Source of the DNA: Zoogloeaceae bacterium
GTDB lineage: Bacteria; Pseudomonadota; Gammaproteobacteria; Burkholderiales; Rhodocyclaceae
Length of the DNA: 6,035 nt
Assembly: GCA_031290955.1 (NCBI GenBank)
Contig: JAISLJ010000082.1
Location: 1-6,035 of the forward strand
Direction: 5' to 3'
The notes beneath the pieces are model-generated. The model was not told the origin of the DNA. It saw only the letters and a program-made list of their open reading frames with translations, and did not search any database. This document shows, piece by piece, positions 5,469-6,035 of this stretch (position 1 is its first letter; the number at the start of each line of letters is the position of its first letter). Position numbers and translations under genes: made by a program.

Positions 5469-5496
5469 TTGCGATTTCACTCAATGAGTGCATAAT
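5469..5496 (+). promoter_or_regulatory. Candidate sigma-70 promoter for the rightward ORF
   Basis: TTGCGA (5469-5474) and CATAAT (5491-5496) match four and five of six consensus bases, spaced 16 bp apart. Transcription would start near 5503, close to an ATG at 5503 that opens only a 34-codon frame. The spacer contains the palindrome at 5478-5490. Confidence 0.45.
5478..5490. promoter_or_regulatory. Candidate operator inside the rightward promoter
   Basis: CACTCA-A-TGAGTG is a perfect 13-bp palindrome with six-base arms. It lies between the proposed -35 (5469-5474) and -10 (5491-5496) boxes, where a bound repressor would block RNA polymerase. The neighbouring XRE protein is the obvious candidate binder. 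Confidence 0.55.
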
Positions 5497-5582
5497 GGGC
5501 ACATGGACAGCAACGTACCGCCGGAAAGATTGCAAGACACAAGGGATTTGACATCGCCCGGATTGCCGGGGCATTTGATCGC

Positions 5583-5924
5583 TTGTTTCGTGCTGCTGTA
5601 CCGATGACTTCAGAAGTAGAACAAGCGCGAGAAGGGCATAGAGATCATCGTCGGAATCTTGTTGCCTATCATCATTACGTTTCCAAATTCAAACAACGCG
5701 GCAAGACGTACTATGTGCGTTTCACCGTGCAAGAAATGACGGGCAAGCAAGGCAATCTTGCACATTCTGCCTTTGTTTCTGACATGACAATTTACGAAGA
5801 AGGCGTGGATTCATCTGCGAGTTTCCGGGTTATTGACCCGGGCTTGACAGATGAGTCCACGCCTCTGGACAGGAAATTAGCACAGTGGCTGGCGAATGGC
5901 AAGGGCGAAGTCTCTAAGGTGTAG
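5583..5924 (+). CDS. Phage-type orphan ORF, possibly a polyvalent-protein-associated domain; 5' end uncertain
   Basis: The 113-residue frame from TTG 5583 contains a coherent domain: HHYVSKFKQRGKTYYVRFTVQEMTGKQGNLAHSAFVSDMTIYEEG. The predicted beta-strand pattern (GKTYYVRFTVQE, then NLAHSAFVSD) recalls small domains at the C-termini of phage and plasmid polyvalent proteins (LPD or PBECR/MuF-associated), but I cannot name the family firmly. The coding-like sequence continues upstream in frame to about 5526 (KIARHKGFDIARIAGAFDRLFRAA) with no ATG, and a TAA at 5493-5495 closes the frame. So the true start is either non-AUG (TTG 5583), ATG 5604, or lost by truncation or frameshift. No Shine-Dalgarno precedes these. 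GC is low here (25 of 60 bases at 5641-5700, against 42 of 60 at 4681-4740 in rdgB), pointing to transfer. It may be a broken gene. Confidence 0.6.
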   Translation: MFRAAVPMTSEVEQAREGHRDHRRNLVAYHHYVSKFKQRGKTYYVRFTVQEMTGKQGNLAHSAFVSDMTIYEEGVDSSASFRVIDPGLTDESTPLDRKLAQWLANGKGEVSKV

Positions 5925-5995
5925 CGAGCTTCCTATCTGTCCACCTTTGTAGCGCGATAGTTGTCCGGTCGTCATAGTATCTCCCTGGGAATTCC

Positions 5996-6003
5996 AAGGA
6001 GGG
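5996..6003 (+). promoter_or_regulatory. Strong ribosome binding site
   Basis: AAGGAGGG lies five bases before ATG 6009. It is the best Shine-Dalgarno match in the window and fixes the start of the gene that runs off the right edge. Confidence 0.8.
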
Positions 6004-6008
6004 TTGAG

Positions 6009-6035
6009 ATGAAGCGGACGCTCGTGCAGGAAGAG
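6009..6035 (+). CDS. Start of a gene running off the right edge, possibly a transposase
   Basis: Only nine codons are visible, MKRTLVQEE, behind a strong ribosome binding site. Some transposases of the unclassified ISNCY group start with similar short basic sequences as I remember them, and the setting (foreign-looking DNA, TGTCC repeated at 5938-5942 and 5962-5966 just upstream) would fit an insertion-sequence end. Nine residues cannot establish this; the existence of a gene is likely, its identity is a guess. Confidence 0.5.

Noticed and set aside
5825..5841. CCGGGT/ACCCGG inverted repeat with a five-base loop
   Set aside because: It is inside the coding-like part of the right-hand ORF, has no T run after it, and six-base GC arms occur often by chance.

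Overview
The window looks like a piece of a Betaproteobacterial chromosome, most like Rhodocyclales, Nitrosomonadales or Burkholderiales. This rests on the high-GC codon use of the central genes and on my recollection that the order Ser/Thr kinase, PP2C phosphatase, RNase PH, RdgB is common there. It is a judgement without a database search. A conserved housekeeping block of five genes sits between two stretches of mobile or foreign DNA.

Left flank (1-668, minus strand): two transposase remnants are joined head to tail. The 5' part of an IS630-type transposase runs off the left edge. A degraded IS481-type transposase with several frameshifts lies upstream of it. About 290 bases without a gene follow (669-960), holding a promoter-like AT-rich patch and, at its end, a 23-bp imperfect tandem duplication that spans the start codon of the next gene.

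Centre (961-5087, plus strand): one tight apparent operon. It encodes a soluble Ser/Thr protein kinase, a PP2C phosphatase with a long acidic Pro/Glu/Gln tail, RNase PH (rph), an exported protein of unknown function, and the house-cleaning NTP pyrophosphatase RdgB. The joins are ATGA overlap, 26-nt overlap, 0-nt gap and ATGA overlap, so translational coupling is likely. Kinase and phosphatase form a reversible phosphorylation pair. rph acts in tRNA 3' processing and rdgB removes dITP, XTP and related nucleotides. What the kinase phosphorylates cannot be read from the DNA.

Right flank (5088-6035): DNA with lower GC content. It has a convergent junction with a strong palindrome plus a third half-site, a small XRE/Cro-type regulator on the minus strand, and a divergent control region with two near-identical 13-bp palindromes 53 bp apart. 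These are followed by a promoter-like element, a phage-type orphan ORF that appears to lack its proper 5' end, and the first nine codons of another gene behind a very good ribosome binding site, possibly a transposase. The hemW gene I would expect after rdgB is absent from this window, so the conserved block seems interrupted on its right side.

I see no rRNA, tRNA, CRISPR array or recognisable riboswitch.
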